DNA from: Parelaphostrongylus tenuis
Lineage: Eukaryota; Nematoda; Chromadorea; Rhabditida; Metastrongylidae
Assembly: GCA_019055375.1 (NCBI GenBank)
Contig: JAHQIW010005992.1
Coordinates: 1-64,000 of the forward strand
Length of the DNA: 64,000 bases
Reading direction: 5' to 3'
The position numbers and the translations under genes were made by a program. The notes beneath the pieces were generated by a model. It saw nothing but the letters and a program-made list of their open reading frames with translations. It had not been told where the DNA came from and did no database searches. Shown piece by piece: positions 34,250 to 46,100 of this stretch; position 1 is the first letter of the stretch, and the number at the start of each line of letters is the position of its first letter.

Positions 34250-35565
34250 TCGATGACAAACGGCTGTAATTGATATTTATATAGACTTTCCCTTCTGATC
34301 ACCCATTTTCTGAACCTTGTTTCGAGCTTCGTGACATTCTGAAAGAGTTATTTATTGTGGAAGACTTAGGCAGAATTTTGCTTCGTTAGGTCTTCTCATT
34401 CTGTGTCTCACCTTTCCTATTACGTAGAAGTAACTGGTGGAGCGCTGAGCTCTGACGGGCGAGTGAGATTGTGAAAGGTTATAGGCCACTCACATATCAA
34501 GCCTCGAAACGTGGAACGTGTTTCGGGAAATATTGTAGTTCATAAACGAGGTTCAAGAACATTAGATCAAAAGAAAATACCGTCGAAATTGGGAACTGCT
34601 TTGCAATTTACTCTAAGTCCCTTTTATCAGTTTGTACGAAGCCACCTTCAGTACGATAGCTTTGAATTATTAAATCACTTAATATTCAGTTGATAGCTGA
34701 TGGTTTTTTAATCTGATCTAATGAGTAGTTGCGAAATCATCTTCTTCTATAATTGTAGGTGCAGAATATGGCTTTTCCGATTGAGGTCGACCACAATATC
34801 TTTCTCCAGCAACCTATACATCGACTTGAAAACATGTGGCGTAAAAGCTCTGTACAGCGGATAAACCGGAAAAAATGCAGGCGCACAAATGCTGAAAATC
34901 TGTGGTGTGTTTCAGCATACATAACAAAATTAATGCACATGGTCGCTTTGCTGTTTCAGATCTTTGGAAACTATCCCATCTTTGCGATCCGCAAATTGCA
35001 CATCGGCAGCTGGAACACACATAGACCTCTCACATAATAATAACAACTGATGAAAGATGGAACAGAGAATAAGGGAGTGGACTCCATGAGAATGTAAACG
35101 GCCTTTTGGAAGACCACCGAATGATAGGCGAGCGCGTTTGTTTCTTCAACCATTCTCATCCGCAGATGATAAAAAGTTTGCATCGTCGAATGGTTTCCGC
35201 GTGCGTCTTCATCATGAACGACAATTGTGAGAGAAAGAATTGAAAACTATCATGGAGCTCGCACAGCCAGTGAAGGAATTCGTCTAGGTATTTAAGTGTT
35301 CAGGTTATTGTTACTATCTAATTTAACTAAAACTCAGTCCCACGAGTTTTCCCCAATATAGAGGGAACGGCAATCGTATTCGACATTTTTATAGTCATTA
35401 TTAATTAGTCACCTTCACAAAAAATACATGAGTTAATTCTCACAAGTCTTCTCTTCACAAGTTCTCGACTTTATAACACAGTGAAAACTGATGAACTCTT
35501 CGTCTCCTGCTTTCACATCTTCAAATAATGATATAAGACTATCGCTTGATTAGATGAAATTCTCT
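34250..35565. other. No recognisable gene
   Basis: Several overlapping frames of 60-90 codons on both strands near 34.7-35.1 kb, without domain motifs or compatible splice sites. Confidence 0.25.
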
Positions 35566-35569
35566 TTAT

Positions 35570-36095
35570 TTAACCGCTCTAGCGGTGGTACGATGTTATG
35601 AATATACCCAGTAATGTAGAGTATGTGCAAAACTTTTTGCGCCAGTGAGGACTCCAACCCACATCTCACTCTATATGGGAGCCAGTGCTCTAACACATTG
35701 CACTGCTGATTCCCATTCTGCACACTACTCTTCTACGTTACAGCGCATCTATCTGTCAGCCGCCAACCGCCAACGGCCTGGCCCGAGTAGTCGGTGTCGA
35801 CATTGAACCCCAGTCACGCTGGAAGCGGTTAAATAAAATGAATTTCATTTGATCATCAATATTCAATACGTGTAGCGTGACTGTGGTTCAATGTCGACAC
35901 CGATTACCCGGACCAGGTCGCTGACTACTACCGGCTGGCAGATAGATGAGCTGTAGAGTTGAAAGAGTGTTGTGCGAAATAGGCGTAAGTAGTGCAACGG
36001 GATAGAGTACGCGCTCTCGAATAGAATGAGATGTGCGTTTGAGTCCCGCCTGACGCAGAAGTTCTGCACTTCACTCTACAACACTGGATATATCG
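35570..36095. mobile_element. Family E head-to-head pair
   Basis: A - unit (35570-35840) and a + unit (35845-36095) mirror each other. Both have CCAACCGCC / GCTGGCAGATAGAT, a tRNA-like domain (35640-35713 on -, about 35983-36057 on +) and the outer AGTTTTGCACATACTCTACA-type end. A CCGCTCTAGCGG hairpin is at the left edge. It has the same layout as 9859-10384. Confidence 0.68.
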
Positions 36096-36099
36096 ACTG

Positions 36100-37130
36100 T
36101 TTGTTCAGGTTTAGAAGATCTTGACGAACTCTTGAGAAGTCTGCGCCAAGTAGATATGTTGATAGAAACAATGTAGGTGCTCAACTTTACCGTCTTAGCG
36201 TTTTACTATTTGACACCGATATAAGAGAGACGGAAGTGGAATAGTGACGATGAGCCTGCAACCTACATAGTACCATATAAGCGGGGAACTTCAAACCATG
36301 CAAATACACTGATCAAGTTTCATCAGTACAAACTACGGAAAAATCATAGGTGAAGCTCTTTGGACAAGGAGAAGGTCTTAAGTACACTATTTGTACTCTT
36401 CCAATTGAAACCCTGAAAAAATTATAACTTTGGTTATATCAATTGTATAATATTTCCGTACATAATAAGAGAAACAAAACTGTGCTAACACAAAGTTATT
36501 TTCCCAGATGTGTAATGGAATATACATAGCAAATGCTCACAAAAGCTTGCACAAGTGAACAGCTGGGAATTAGCCAACGAGAACGCCTATTCGTTCTACA
36601 CTTTTCTATAACCTTGTTGAAAGTAGATGTTTTAGATCTTCTCAAAATCTAATGGATCTCCTCAACATAGGCTTATATGGCACCCAAAAATTATTGCAAT
36701 CACCCTTCTAACAAGTGAATCCATAGCCATTAGAACGTGTTCGTGTAGAGGATACGGCTCATTTGTTTTGAAGAAGCGGATTGATATAAAAATAAATAAT
36801 TTGTAGGAAGATCAGTGACGCGTTTTGATACATTGCGTGCAAAATACGAAATAAGTACTCTGAGAGGTTCACTGATTTATTGAAAGTTTGATCTAGCGAT
36901 TTGCTTGTTTAACAAAGCGACCTTTCATTTCCTTTCCTTTCCGTTGAATTATTCGACACGAAATTGTAAAACTGTGTCGCATGGAATATGCGCAATATTG
37001 CATTTATCCAAAGTCGTTGGCTTCCATTGAATCAGAGATTCAACTCGGAGCAGCACTGCAATATTAGGCATTCTCATGGGTTTTGGCACAAGAGCAATAG
37101 ACACTAAATTTGTTAACGACTAGTATCATA
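36100..37130. other. No recognisable feature
   Basis: AT-rich unique-looking sequence with no coding or repeat signal noticed. Confidence 0.3.
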
Positions 37131-37134
37131 CCAT

Positions 37135-37310
37135 TCGTTTCAAGTGTTTTCTCAAGAGCACGTTCAAATCTCAGTATACATAGTATACAGGACACATACA
37201 GAATATGAGTAAGACACTACGCAACTGACAAGATTCAACGCAAAAACATGAGTATTACACTGTGTAAGTGCCTATGACAGATCACACGCTGCTACTCTCT
37301 GAATCTCTCG
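37135..37310. mobile_element. Family D fragment
   Basis: The outer end TTTCAAGTGTTTTCTCAAGA, GCACGTTCAAATCTC is followed by the inner GACACTACGCAACTGACAAG and ATGAGTATTACACTGTGTAA. The two halves are joined with most of the left arm missing. Confidence 0.5.
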
Positions 37311-37314
37311 ACAA

Positions 37315-38035
37315 CATCAACAAAGCAGAAGTTTCAAATGGTGGTACTGTTAAAACTTTGGTACACATCGTATGTTTCGAGCGATACGAATTGGTTGGTG
37401 CGCCTTTACCGTTGATAATAGTTGGCTTCTAGTGCTGTCTGATTCCATCACTCGATGGTTACCTCCCTTCAATGTTGAATTCATTGATCAAACTACTTCC
37501 ATTAGGGCCAAATGTTGATACTACTTTGAACCTCAAGCAACAATGACGCTTTACAACGGCTAACTTGATGTATAGAGCTTTTCTGCCGTGGTATGCTTTG
37601 ATCGAGTGAAGTTCTATTGTGCAACTAAGGGCACACAAAAAACCGACTTCCCATGTTTTTTTACGGACCAGAAATTGAGTGGCACTTGACAACTATTCCA
37701 TTCCAATTGCTGTAAATGGGTTGATTCAAATGTATTAAGGTATTTTTGTGGAATTACAAAGATTAGCTATTCGCACTGGTCTGACCAAGTGAAAAATACG
37801 TGGGTTGTGAGAGCAAATTGTTTTGCTCCTTATCCTGGCAAACAGTATTTCAAAGTGCATCCTTAGAGGTAATTCTAAATTGTTATGATATGCAATAAAC
37901 TATTTTTTTGCAAACACTGCTTTACGATTTTCAGCAATATAGTGAAGCTGTAATGAAAAAAACACCTTGCCAAGTTTCAGCACACTTGTCTTTTCGAGCC
38001 TTAACAACGCATGGTCTACACCTAACGACACCTAA
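37315..38035. other. No recognisable feature
   Basis: A 77-codon frame on - at 37459-37692 has no family motif and is probably chance. Confidence 0.25.
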
Positions 38036-38039
38036 TGGC

Positions 38040-38475
38040 CACGCAAATGTTTTCTACTGAAAGTTCTATAATTTGCTAGCGCTATGTGATCTGGACAAAT
38101 GTTATTATGATTTGCGACGTAGACAGTTAACTCTACCATGAATTCATTATAAACCATGTACAAAACAACTTCTTGCAGGTGATTTTCTTCATCAATGTAT
38201 CACTGACGCGACATGTCATTGCTTCAGAGAACGCCTTTTTTAAGGAGGCTATAATGTACTGCTTTTTGGTTATCATTAAACTTCTCTCTTCATTCTTCTT
38301 CATATTTATTCAACTGCGATTGTCCAAAATTCACTAAGAAAGGTGTAAATGTGCATTGGTGAGTGTAGAAGAGAAGGACCGTCAAGTACTAGCCTAACAG
38401 AAATCCGCTAAATCACCTGCTATATTCTGGTCCATCGGCTGAAGTGCTATACAAGTAGTTTAATGTGAGATGTTA
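38040..38475 (-). other. Unidentified module F (copy 3)
   Basis: On -: GCCGATGGACCAGAATATAG, GAAGAATGAAGAGAGAAG, GATGAAGAAAATCACCTGCA, AGAAGTTGTTTTGTACATGG. It lies 4.6 kb upstream of exon 1 of the intact Srx gene. Confidence 0.45.
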
Positions 38476-38564
38476 GTTCAATCGTGGTGGTAATGCAAAT
38501 CCTTCGAAGGTTTTTCTTACGAATGAGATGATATGTAAGGTCGAACCACTCCACAATAGCCAGA

Positions 38565-39427
38565 ATGCCTAAACTTCTCAAAAAAAGGTTAGCAAAAGTC
38601 CGCAGTAGCGAAAACTATGAGCTGCAGTCATTTTCAGGCCTCTGCGATAATCTGGCCGACATTTGCGCCACCGCAGAGAAGGCGCCGGTCTTCGTCAACA
38701 GAAGCGTCAAAATCAACGCAGTCAGCTATCAACAGAGAATTTTAGGTAGAGTACTAGTGTCCTGAAGTACTCAACACTTACCCGCCAAATAATTTACGCT
38801 TCACCAGGAGTTCGCATCTGCGAATTCGGCTCTCTAAGCTGTGCGTCGGGAGGATATTGCTTAGTAAATTAGATTGACAAGAGGATATTATCACTCTTCA
38901 ATGATAAAATGTCAATAAAAAGAGGCCTGTGAAGGTTTTCATGCGTGTTTTGATTGAAAGAAAGCTATCTGTAAGAAAATAAACCATTTTCCAACCAGAG
39001 ATTTCACATCTTCGCAAAAGAGAATGCATTTTCAACCTTTATTTAACATTTGTTTCTTTTTTGTCTATGTTTTTATAGTTGTTCGATAGCTCGCAAAAAT
39101 GCCGATTCTCATAGACATGTTTGGTTTGTGGTTCAACTTTCATACTGCGTTTTCCTAACCAATAAAATAAAAGGTTCTGCGATCTTAGTCCATTTTCTGG
39201 ACATCACAGCTGATATTTTGGAGGTATGTAATATATTCTAGATTATATTAGATGGAATATTATTGGGGGAACACAAGATAACGTATTTTCAGTGGAAAGA
39301 CCGCACAGATTTCTTAGAAAGGTCCACTATTCTTTATGAAATGAGTGGAATGCAGTCGCATCGAGTGAAATGTGTTTATAATTTCCTACCTTTTTCACTC
39401 AGCAGAGCTTTTTCACCAGACTATTAG
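38565..39427 (+). CDS. Possible small spliced gene, unknown product
   Basis: Three open segments. 38565-38745 starts with ATG (MPKLLKKRLAKVRSSENYEL, then CDNLADICATAEKAPVFVNR) and ends at a GTAGAG donor. 39079-39223 follows TTTTTATAG and ends GAG before GTATGT (IARKNADSHRHVWFVVQLSY, then AILVHFLDITADILE). 39293-39427 follows TATTTTCAG and ends TAG (WKDRTDFLERSTILYEMSGM). The last two join in phase 0 across a 69-bp intron. The first does not join the second in phase, so an exon is missing or the first is unrelated. No family recognised. Confidence 0.28.
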
Positions 39428-39531
39428 TTATCAATCAACGCCTTGGAAACTGGAAAGTTAAGTACTAAGCCTCTTTTATGAGAATACCTCCATAGTAAGC
39501 ATGATTAACAAAAGATTGACTTTATGCTCAA

Positions 39532-39835
39532 AAGCGTATGTGGCGCAGTGGTTAGGGTGTGCTGCATCGCACACGAGGTAATTGGTTCGATCTCGCGTTC
39601 ATGCCTCACCAAGTTTTCCATCGCTTCTGATCAATGAATTTGTGCAAAACATGTCTAGCGGCATAACGAGCACTTGCTTATTATTTTGGTAGGCCACTGC
39701 GAATCATTGTAAAGGCCAGACATGCATTCAATTACCTCGAGCGAGAATATTATTTGCAGACGATTGCATGGCGCACCGCTCAAAGATTTTTCGGCGCGTA
39801 GAGATTTATCCATCCAACTCTTTGCTCTAGGAGTG
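39532..39835 (+). mobile_element. SINE-B copy
   Basis: Head GCGTATGTGGCGCAGTGG, TTGGTTCGATCTCGCG, CATGCCTCACCAAGTT. Middle replaced or diverged; tail CATTGTAAAGGCCAGACATG and TTGCATGGCGCACCGC. The 3' end resembles the consensus AGAGATTTATCC. Confidence 0.75.
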
Positions 39836-39914
39836 CGTTGTTGCAAGACCCCCGCGAACTTTGCTCAGTTTTATGAAATGGATTTTGTATTCTAAGCATA
39901 CTTCATAGGCACGA

Positions 39915-40560
39915 AAAGATTGAATATTGCTGGAGAGAGTTCTGTAAGTGAATTTCCTTTGAAAAATGCTCATATCCCAAAAAACAGGAGGAAACGGGCG
40001 GCTTGGGGAGCATCTAAGAGCATCGAAGATTTAGTGAAGAGCACAAAGAACATCCGACTCCGTGCCCACCATTTCAACTTGTCGATTATCCCTGCCCTAA
40101 CGTATGCAATAGAAACCTGGTCGCTACTTAAGTAGGATGAAAGATCACTTGGCGTTATTGAATGTGCAGTCGAAAGGTCGATGCTACGAGTATCCTGTAT
40201 CTCGCAAATGAGAGGATCCGCATTGAAAGATGGAAGATCAAAGACGCCGTCCTACACGCTAGAATATCGGAAATAAGATGGGCCGGACACGTGATGCGCT
40301 TCAACGATAACTGATGGACAATAGCCGTTACCAGCTGGATTCCTCGGGATATCTAGCTCTCTACAAAAAGACCACCGATCTGATGGCCTGATTTCCTCTC
40401 TAAAAGCATAGAAGAAAGATATGTAGCGCAACGAATGACTAGAACGAGAAGGACCCACTGGGCTACTCTTGCACGCGGTAGGGAAAAAGGAAGTGCTTTC
40501 TTGTACTCGCTGAAGTCACTCGACACTCAGCGGGACGGCAGGTGATACAGGTGATCACAA
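39915..40560 (+). pseudogene. RTE-type LINE 3' end (ORF2 C-terminus)
   Basis: KRAAWGASKSIEDLVKSTKN, IRLRAHHFNLSIIPALTYAI, ETWSL; then frame breaks, IRWAGHVMRFNDN, SWIPRDI, and RRTHWATLARGREKGS near the end. This is the standard C-terminal block of RTE-clade reverse transcriptase proteins. It ends in the RTE-like GGTGATACAGGTGATCAC tail. 5'-truncated, several stops. Confidence 0.85.
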
Positions 40561-40599
40561 AAATTCCTCTTTTTGAGAAAGGTTATACCTGCGAAGGCA

Positions 40600-41390
40600 A
40601 AGCCTCTTAGCTGTTCTTTTCCCTTTGTTTCGGAGACTTTGCAAACGCAGATCTCAAAAGCCCATTTTCTCCATTTTCTTAACTAAAATTTCCTATTTCT
40701 TTGATGTCGTGAATATTTTGTTGAAAATATTTTTTAATGATCGAAAATTGGGCGATCACATTGATCAAAAACTTGCCAAAAACTCTCGACTCAGAATGCT
40801 CGTACCTTTTTTCACAGCACTACTCTATAGTCTTTCTAGATCCAGCCCCTTTTATTCGTCACATATATTTTCCTGCCCTTCAATCAGCTCGTATTGATTG
40901 GTCAGGAACAGTTCATAAAAGTACTAGCGCCTTGAATGTGAGCATTAGGTGGCTTTAAACTCCTGCAAGTCGTCGTCAAAGGACAGGGTTTTGGATGAGG
41001 GATCTTTACATCACCCGGCATCTGCGACAAATGCATTGTCTTCCATATTCTCCTCAACATCACCGAACTCCCCTTAGGTACTGCGTGCATACTATGCAGA
41101 AGACAATTCACTCACATGGGTAAGGAGGAATGATATCCATAGGAAGCAGATAGTAGACCAGGTTTGTCATGTAGTTATGGACAGCTGCATTCGGCTACAG
41201 ATGATTCTGTTGAAGTTGTTTGGAGAAGTTGAACCCGACAAAGTGCAATAGTTCGTCAAGAGACTAAGAAGGAATGCATAGGACACCTGAATCAGCGCGT
41301 TTGTCCAGTGACAAACTGCTTTGATAGATGGTGTTCACAGCGCAATACAAGATGATAAGAATACTCATAGCTTTCAAAGGATAGAAGGAT
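40600..41390. other. No recognisable feature
   Basis: Short overlapping frames only. Confidence 0.25.
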
Positions 41391-41394
41391 AGAG

Positions 41395-41695
41395 GATAAA
41401 GCTCTCGGTGTTGATCAATTCCTGAAAGATAGTCCTTGCATTCGTCTTCAATTATTAACTTCGAGTGGGTGATTGAATGCACATCTGGCCTTTATAAAGA
41501 CTCGCGGTAGCCTCTCGCCAAACCGAGTCAGTGCTGTTTATCCTCACAGACAGGTCTGCGACCCGTCCGGTACCAATCTACCGATCCCGCAAGGATGGAT
41601 GGCCTGGTGAGCCATGGGCGCCAGATCGAACCATCAACCTTTTGCGCGACGCAGAGCACCTGTTACCACTGCGCCACATGCTCTCTCGCTGAAAG
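41395..41695 (-). mobile_element. SINE-B copy
   Basis: The reverse complement runs from GCATGTGGCGCAGTGGTAAC, through TGGTTCGATCTGGCGCCCAT, GGCTCACCAGGCCATCC and CGGTTTGGCGAGAGGCTACC, to GAAGACGAATGCAAGG and GAGAGCTTTATCC. Full length with a well-kept head. Confidence 0.8.
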
Positions 41696-41699
41696 GATA

Positions 41700-42490
41700 G
41701 AACAAATTAATTTCTATATTATATAGAGGTCCCAACTCCTAAAATACGCTGATAATGGAAAATTGGGGAAAGTTTAGTTGCATCGCATGCAGTGTACAAC
41801 CCTGTTCTTGGCAATCTATCCATTGCCCTGTAACTTACCACCACAATGATGCTTTTGAGGTATACGTCATGAGATTATACCAAAATTAGAAAGTTAATTT
41901 CGATATATTTTGTTCGCAAGTACATGCTGTCAGTATAAATTATAAGTTTCCGGTATTTATTGAATTGATTACGGACGCCTATTTGCAGCAATGAATAGAG
42001 GTGATTGCTCCTCATATAGAAGATGATTGATAAACCTCAGTGAAATGTGGATAAATGTAAATGAGAATGCATGAAATAGTTCCATAAGAATCCGGACTAT
42101 GATTTTTTTTCGCAAGCATTTGGGTTTCCCTTCCAAAAAAACATGCTGTTTAGGAAAAGCATTGACGGGATTTCCAGGCTACGGTTATGAAACGACAGTC
42201 ACATAAAGTTCAAGTGAATTTATAGAAAGTTTTCACTCATGAGCTAGTAGTGTGAAGTCTCGTTTACAATTTTATAGAAGCTTCAACTCCTAAAGTCTTG
42301 CAATTGCGAAAAATTTCACCGAACTACCGCTGAGTTCACATCGCGTTACAATATGCAGTATCAATTTGAAGAAGATTTCGTTGTTTCATGCTTGCTTTGA
42401 CATGTTCCAACCAAATATTATCTTATTGATGTTTTTTTATCATATTCTCTATTTTACTGAGGATTAAACTCTCTCTAGTGGCGAAATGAT
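41700..42490. other. No recognisable feature
   Basis: AT-rich, many stops in all frames. Confidence 0.3.
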
Positions 42491-42494
42491 CTGA

Positions 42495-42750
42495 ATGTCA
42501 TTGGGAAATTACCACATTGTCATCGCAACGAGCTGCTCTCGTCGCCTTACCGCGCGGGCCATGCACCGCGCACAAAATCCACGTGGTTCCCAACGTGTTA
42601 AGACGGTTTTGACACTCTCTGGGCACGAAATCACGGCAGAAACGTGTGTGAGCGTCTTTGGACATTTCCGCAAGTCACTTTGTGAATGCGCAAGCGACAA
42701 AGGAGGCATTTTTAAGAATTTTTATGAACTTTTTTGTTTACTGTTATAAT
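42495..42750. other. GC-rich open segment, unknown
   Basis: A 200-bp patch clearly richer in G+C than its surroundings, open on both strands (+ MSLGNYHIVIATSCSRRLTA; - PPLSLAHSQSDLRKCPKTLT). No motif, no splice sites and no second copy in the window. It could be an exon remnant or a repeat. Confidence 0.2.
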
Positions 42751-42879
42751 TGTTGATCTAATAATCTAATTATTCCTCTAATTTAGAGAATCTACTTGTG
42801 TATGCAACATTTTTATAGTGGTGAAATAACCAGAAAGATTAAAAGAGCTTTTCCCGCACCTGGTATATGCAATAACATA

Positions 42880-42900
42880 TATAGGGATATATATATATCC

Positions 42901-42938
<38 letters not shown>

Positions 42939-42945
42939 AGATAAA
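42880..42945. repeat. (AT)n microsatellite
   Basis: ATATATATCC then an almost pure AT run. It lies about 180 bp upstream of the Srx start codon. Confidence 0.9.
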
Positions 42946-43049
42946 TAGCTAGATATTGGACTCTTCGCTAGCCATTGCTTCTTAGTAAACACCGGCCGAT
43001 TAATGAGGTGTAGATCGTGATCCTTTCATGCCGGTTTCGTGTTCTTCTG

Positions 43050-43120
43050 TTCAGCGGTGTTGAGCTCTTGTCAAAATTTCTATCAAACGAAACTCGCGTA
43101 TTTCGCAGATTGTTTTTTAA
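43050..43120 (+). promoter_or_regulatory. Conserved 5' flank of the Srx gene
   Basis: GTGTTGAGCTCTTGTCAAAA and TCAAACGAAACTCGCG are matched at the window end (63935-63990: TGTTGGGCTTTTGTTTAAAA, TCAAACGAAAACTCATG). Conservation between the 5' flanks of two copies fits a core promoter or 5' UTR, but no defined element can be named. Confidence 0.35.
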
Positions 43121-43192
43121 ATGGCGACCTTAACAACGACTCCATCGCATAATCACTCTGAAAACAAAATTATTTCAGCAATAATGGCCACG
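43121..43192 (+). CDS. Srx gene exon 1: start codon and extracellular N-terminus
   Basis: 24 codons from ATG, ending in ACG before GTGAGT. The segment is short, polar and Thr/Ser/Asn-rich (MATLTTTPSHNHSENK), as expected before TM1, and has no signal peptide. The start is supported by the inverted copy at 27778-27849, which has the same 72-nt length, an aligned ATG, and an Asn-Leu-Thr sequon. An in-frame ATG at codon 22 is too close to the exon end to be the likelier start. Confidence 0.8.
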
Positions 43193-46100
43193 GTGAGTTT
43201 TAGGCTGTATCTTTTGTAACTCATGAAAGTAGCAGTCTCTCTAGAAATTCTATTTTGTATATATTCTCTAACGTTAAACTCATTCATTGTTTTGCTCCGG
43301 AACTCAGAACGAAATCCAAAGGAGGTACGGTACGATGGCTGCTTTTTTCTAGCAAACATCGGTGCTTACTAAAATTGACCGTGGGAATAAGAATTAATGA
43401 CAACTTTGCACGAAAATAGGTATACGGTAGGTTACCTGATTAGGTTGCTAAGAAAATGATGAGGAACTTGCAATTTCGACTCCCTTGTATATTTTTCAGG
43501 AAAAATTTTACGATGATGCACTACTGTACAATACTGTGCACTTTTATTGGGCAAAATAAAGTATGAGATAAATTGAAGTTATAGACCATTCTACCTTTGA
43601 AAACTATGTTGTCAAGATGAGGCATTCAAATTATTTACTCTAACGAGCGACAGTATCAGTACCGACTTTCACTGAGTCTTGGTTCAGGGGAGCTGTCCTC
43701 CCTTTTTGTCGTTCTGCAGGCTTTCAAGATGCTGATTTTGAAAAGGATTTAGAATTGATAAGAAGTCAATAAATAAATTCTATACGCATTGAATTTTACT
43801 GCTCGGCGATATCGTGACAAGCACTTTCACAGCCAACTTTGCCGCGTTCAGCAAAACTGCACTACATAGCACGTTATCTGAAATCCCCTCAAACTTTCTT
43901 CTTATCGATGAGTTCTTCTGTAAGAACTTTGACCAATCTGGTGCAAGAATTTTCCATCAGCAAAGCCGATAGCAAAATCATATTTGGCGATGTAATCGCT
44001 TCTAAAGCTCAGGAACTCTAAGCAACTAGTGCAAATAGATTTGCTCCGTGTTAGAAAACATGCACAGATTTCATTTCTTCCCATTTCACCAGATTATTAA
44101 TTCCAAAAAAGCATTTGCTAGTTTTGCGATACACTTTGAAATCTTATCAGTCTCGCGTGGACTGGAATGCAGAAGTGCACTGCCCATAACTAATCTATGA
44201 AATAAGTTGAAGACATTTGAAGAACTTGAAATACATGAGGATTTCAGGTAGGAGTGTTTGGGCTGGTTACAAACAGTGTTGGTATACTAACTGTACGGCG
44301 CAATCCGGCGTTGCGGAGCTCGTTTGGCTTGCTGTGCTTCTCTCACTGCATCGCCAATATGTGTGTTCTACTCGTCGGCACCTTCTGGGTCACACCAGCT
44401 ACATTACTGTAAGTGTTCTGTAGTTACTAGTTTTCAGAATTAGGAAAAAGCAGCTGTAACATGTATGAGAAGATGAGTATGACGCAATTGCTGCTTTGTG
44501 GTAGACACGTGGTAGTTGGATCGCTTTTACGAACATCGCTCACTAATCCTTCCATGCCTTCGTCGTCCTCAAATTGCTACCACGCTTGTCTGGAGGATAA
44601 CAGCACTGAGTTGGTACATCGATAAGTCACCTTGAATCATTGTAAAGGGTTCACCGTAAATTCGCATTCAGTCACCTCAAGCGATGTTTCATGGAGCCCA
44701 GTGCTTGGAATGCATGGCTCATCCCCAGGCCGCTTTCTGCCACTCTATCCCATTCATTCTTCAGTTGCACTTGTGGCTTTAGAATCCTACTATGAAAGCG
44801 GCCAGTAAAACGAAGCATGCTCAGGATATGTGACTAACAAGGAATTGCAGCGAGCTCCCCGCCGTTAGTGCTGACGCATAGCCAAATGTTCATCTAACAC
44901 GTCAACCCTTGACTTTCTTGGCGTCGTATTTTTTGAGGTGCCGTTTTCATGGAAACTTTTGATCCTTGTTGAGCCGAAAAATTTACAATACACTACAATA
45001 TGCTAACATAGATTGCAAATTGCACAAGTGCTGGTATGGTTCACCTAATTTCTTTCAAAGCGTGCGGCCATAAGTACATCAAACATACGACCGACCACGC
45101 TGTGCCCGTATGGAAAAAACCTGGTCGGTAAGCTAAAATTCGAAACCAAGTATTGCCTAGGCCTGCGTAAAACACAGACGCATAACGAGACGAGGAGTTT
45201 TTGAAGTAGGAGTCCCGATTCACGCACAGGAAAAAAAGCGGGCAAGATTTTGGAAGCATTCTGGACAAATGTCGTCAGTTCAAGCACGAAGCGCAGGAAA
45301 GAATGTCGCGTAAGCGCACGTGATACTAACCAATATTTGAGACTGTTATTTTGATGTGAGAAGTGCATTCGCAGTTCACATGATTTTTCACGACTAGTCT
45401 CCATTGATAAATAAAAAGCGGTGAATATTTTGAAAAACTGTTTTACGCTTGATGTAAACAGAATCCAGATTTGCTGGGTTTTTTTGTGCTATATTAGTGG
45501 AGGAGTTTGGTTCAGTGAGTTGTGAGCATTCTGATCTTTCCACGCTCTGAAGAAGGCTAACCCGCTTCAATTCTCAGTTGTCAGAATAGATCATATAAAA
45601 ATATAAAGACCTCGTGTTTGATTTAAAAAGAAGAGAGGACAATGATTTATCGAAGAATGGCAAAGTTGATAAACAGCCGGTCTTGGAAGTTACTACAAGT
45701 CTAATTTTTATGTTTTCCAGAGAAACGTTCCATCGCTAGAGAAAATCTTGAAATTTTCATAAGGCTCAGGAAAGTGTTGAATGGGTACTGCTCCCTTGCC
45801 TGTACCAACTTTCAGCCCTTTGGGAAAAATATCGTTTTCTGCTTTTCTAAGGTTTAGGTACTTTTTCGATAGCTTATATCTCGGAAATTTCAACGATGTA
45901 CCTATTTTGACAAGAAAATTTTTTTAGCACTAGGATAAGAAATAAATTAGGCTTCACACTTGGGCAGTTACCGCTAGCCACAGCGTTTTTTCTAAACTTT
46001 CAAAACATTCATTAGCACAAATCCCGAGTAGTTCAATGGTATGCAGAGCTTTTTGAAAGCGATTTCGTAGTTACCTCGTTTTGTAGGCAGAACAAGATTG

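Noticed and set aside
45041..45404. 119-codon frame on - in Srx intron 2
   Set aside because: It aligns with intron sequence near 2,400-2,760 in the broken copy, where the frame is not kept.
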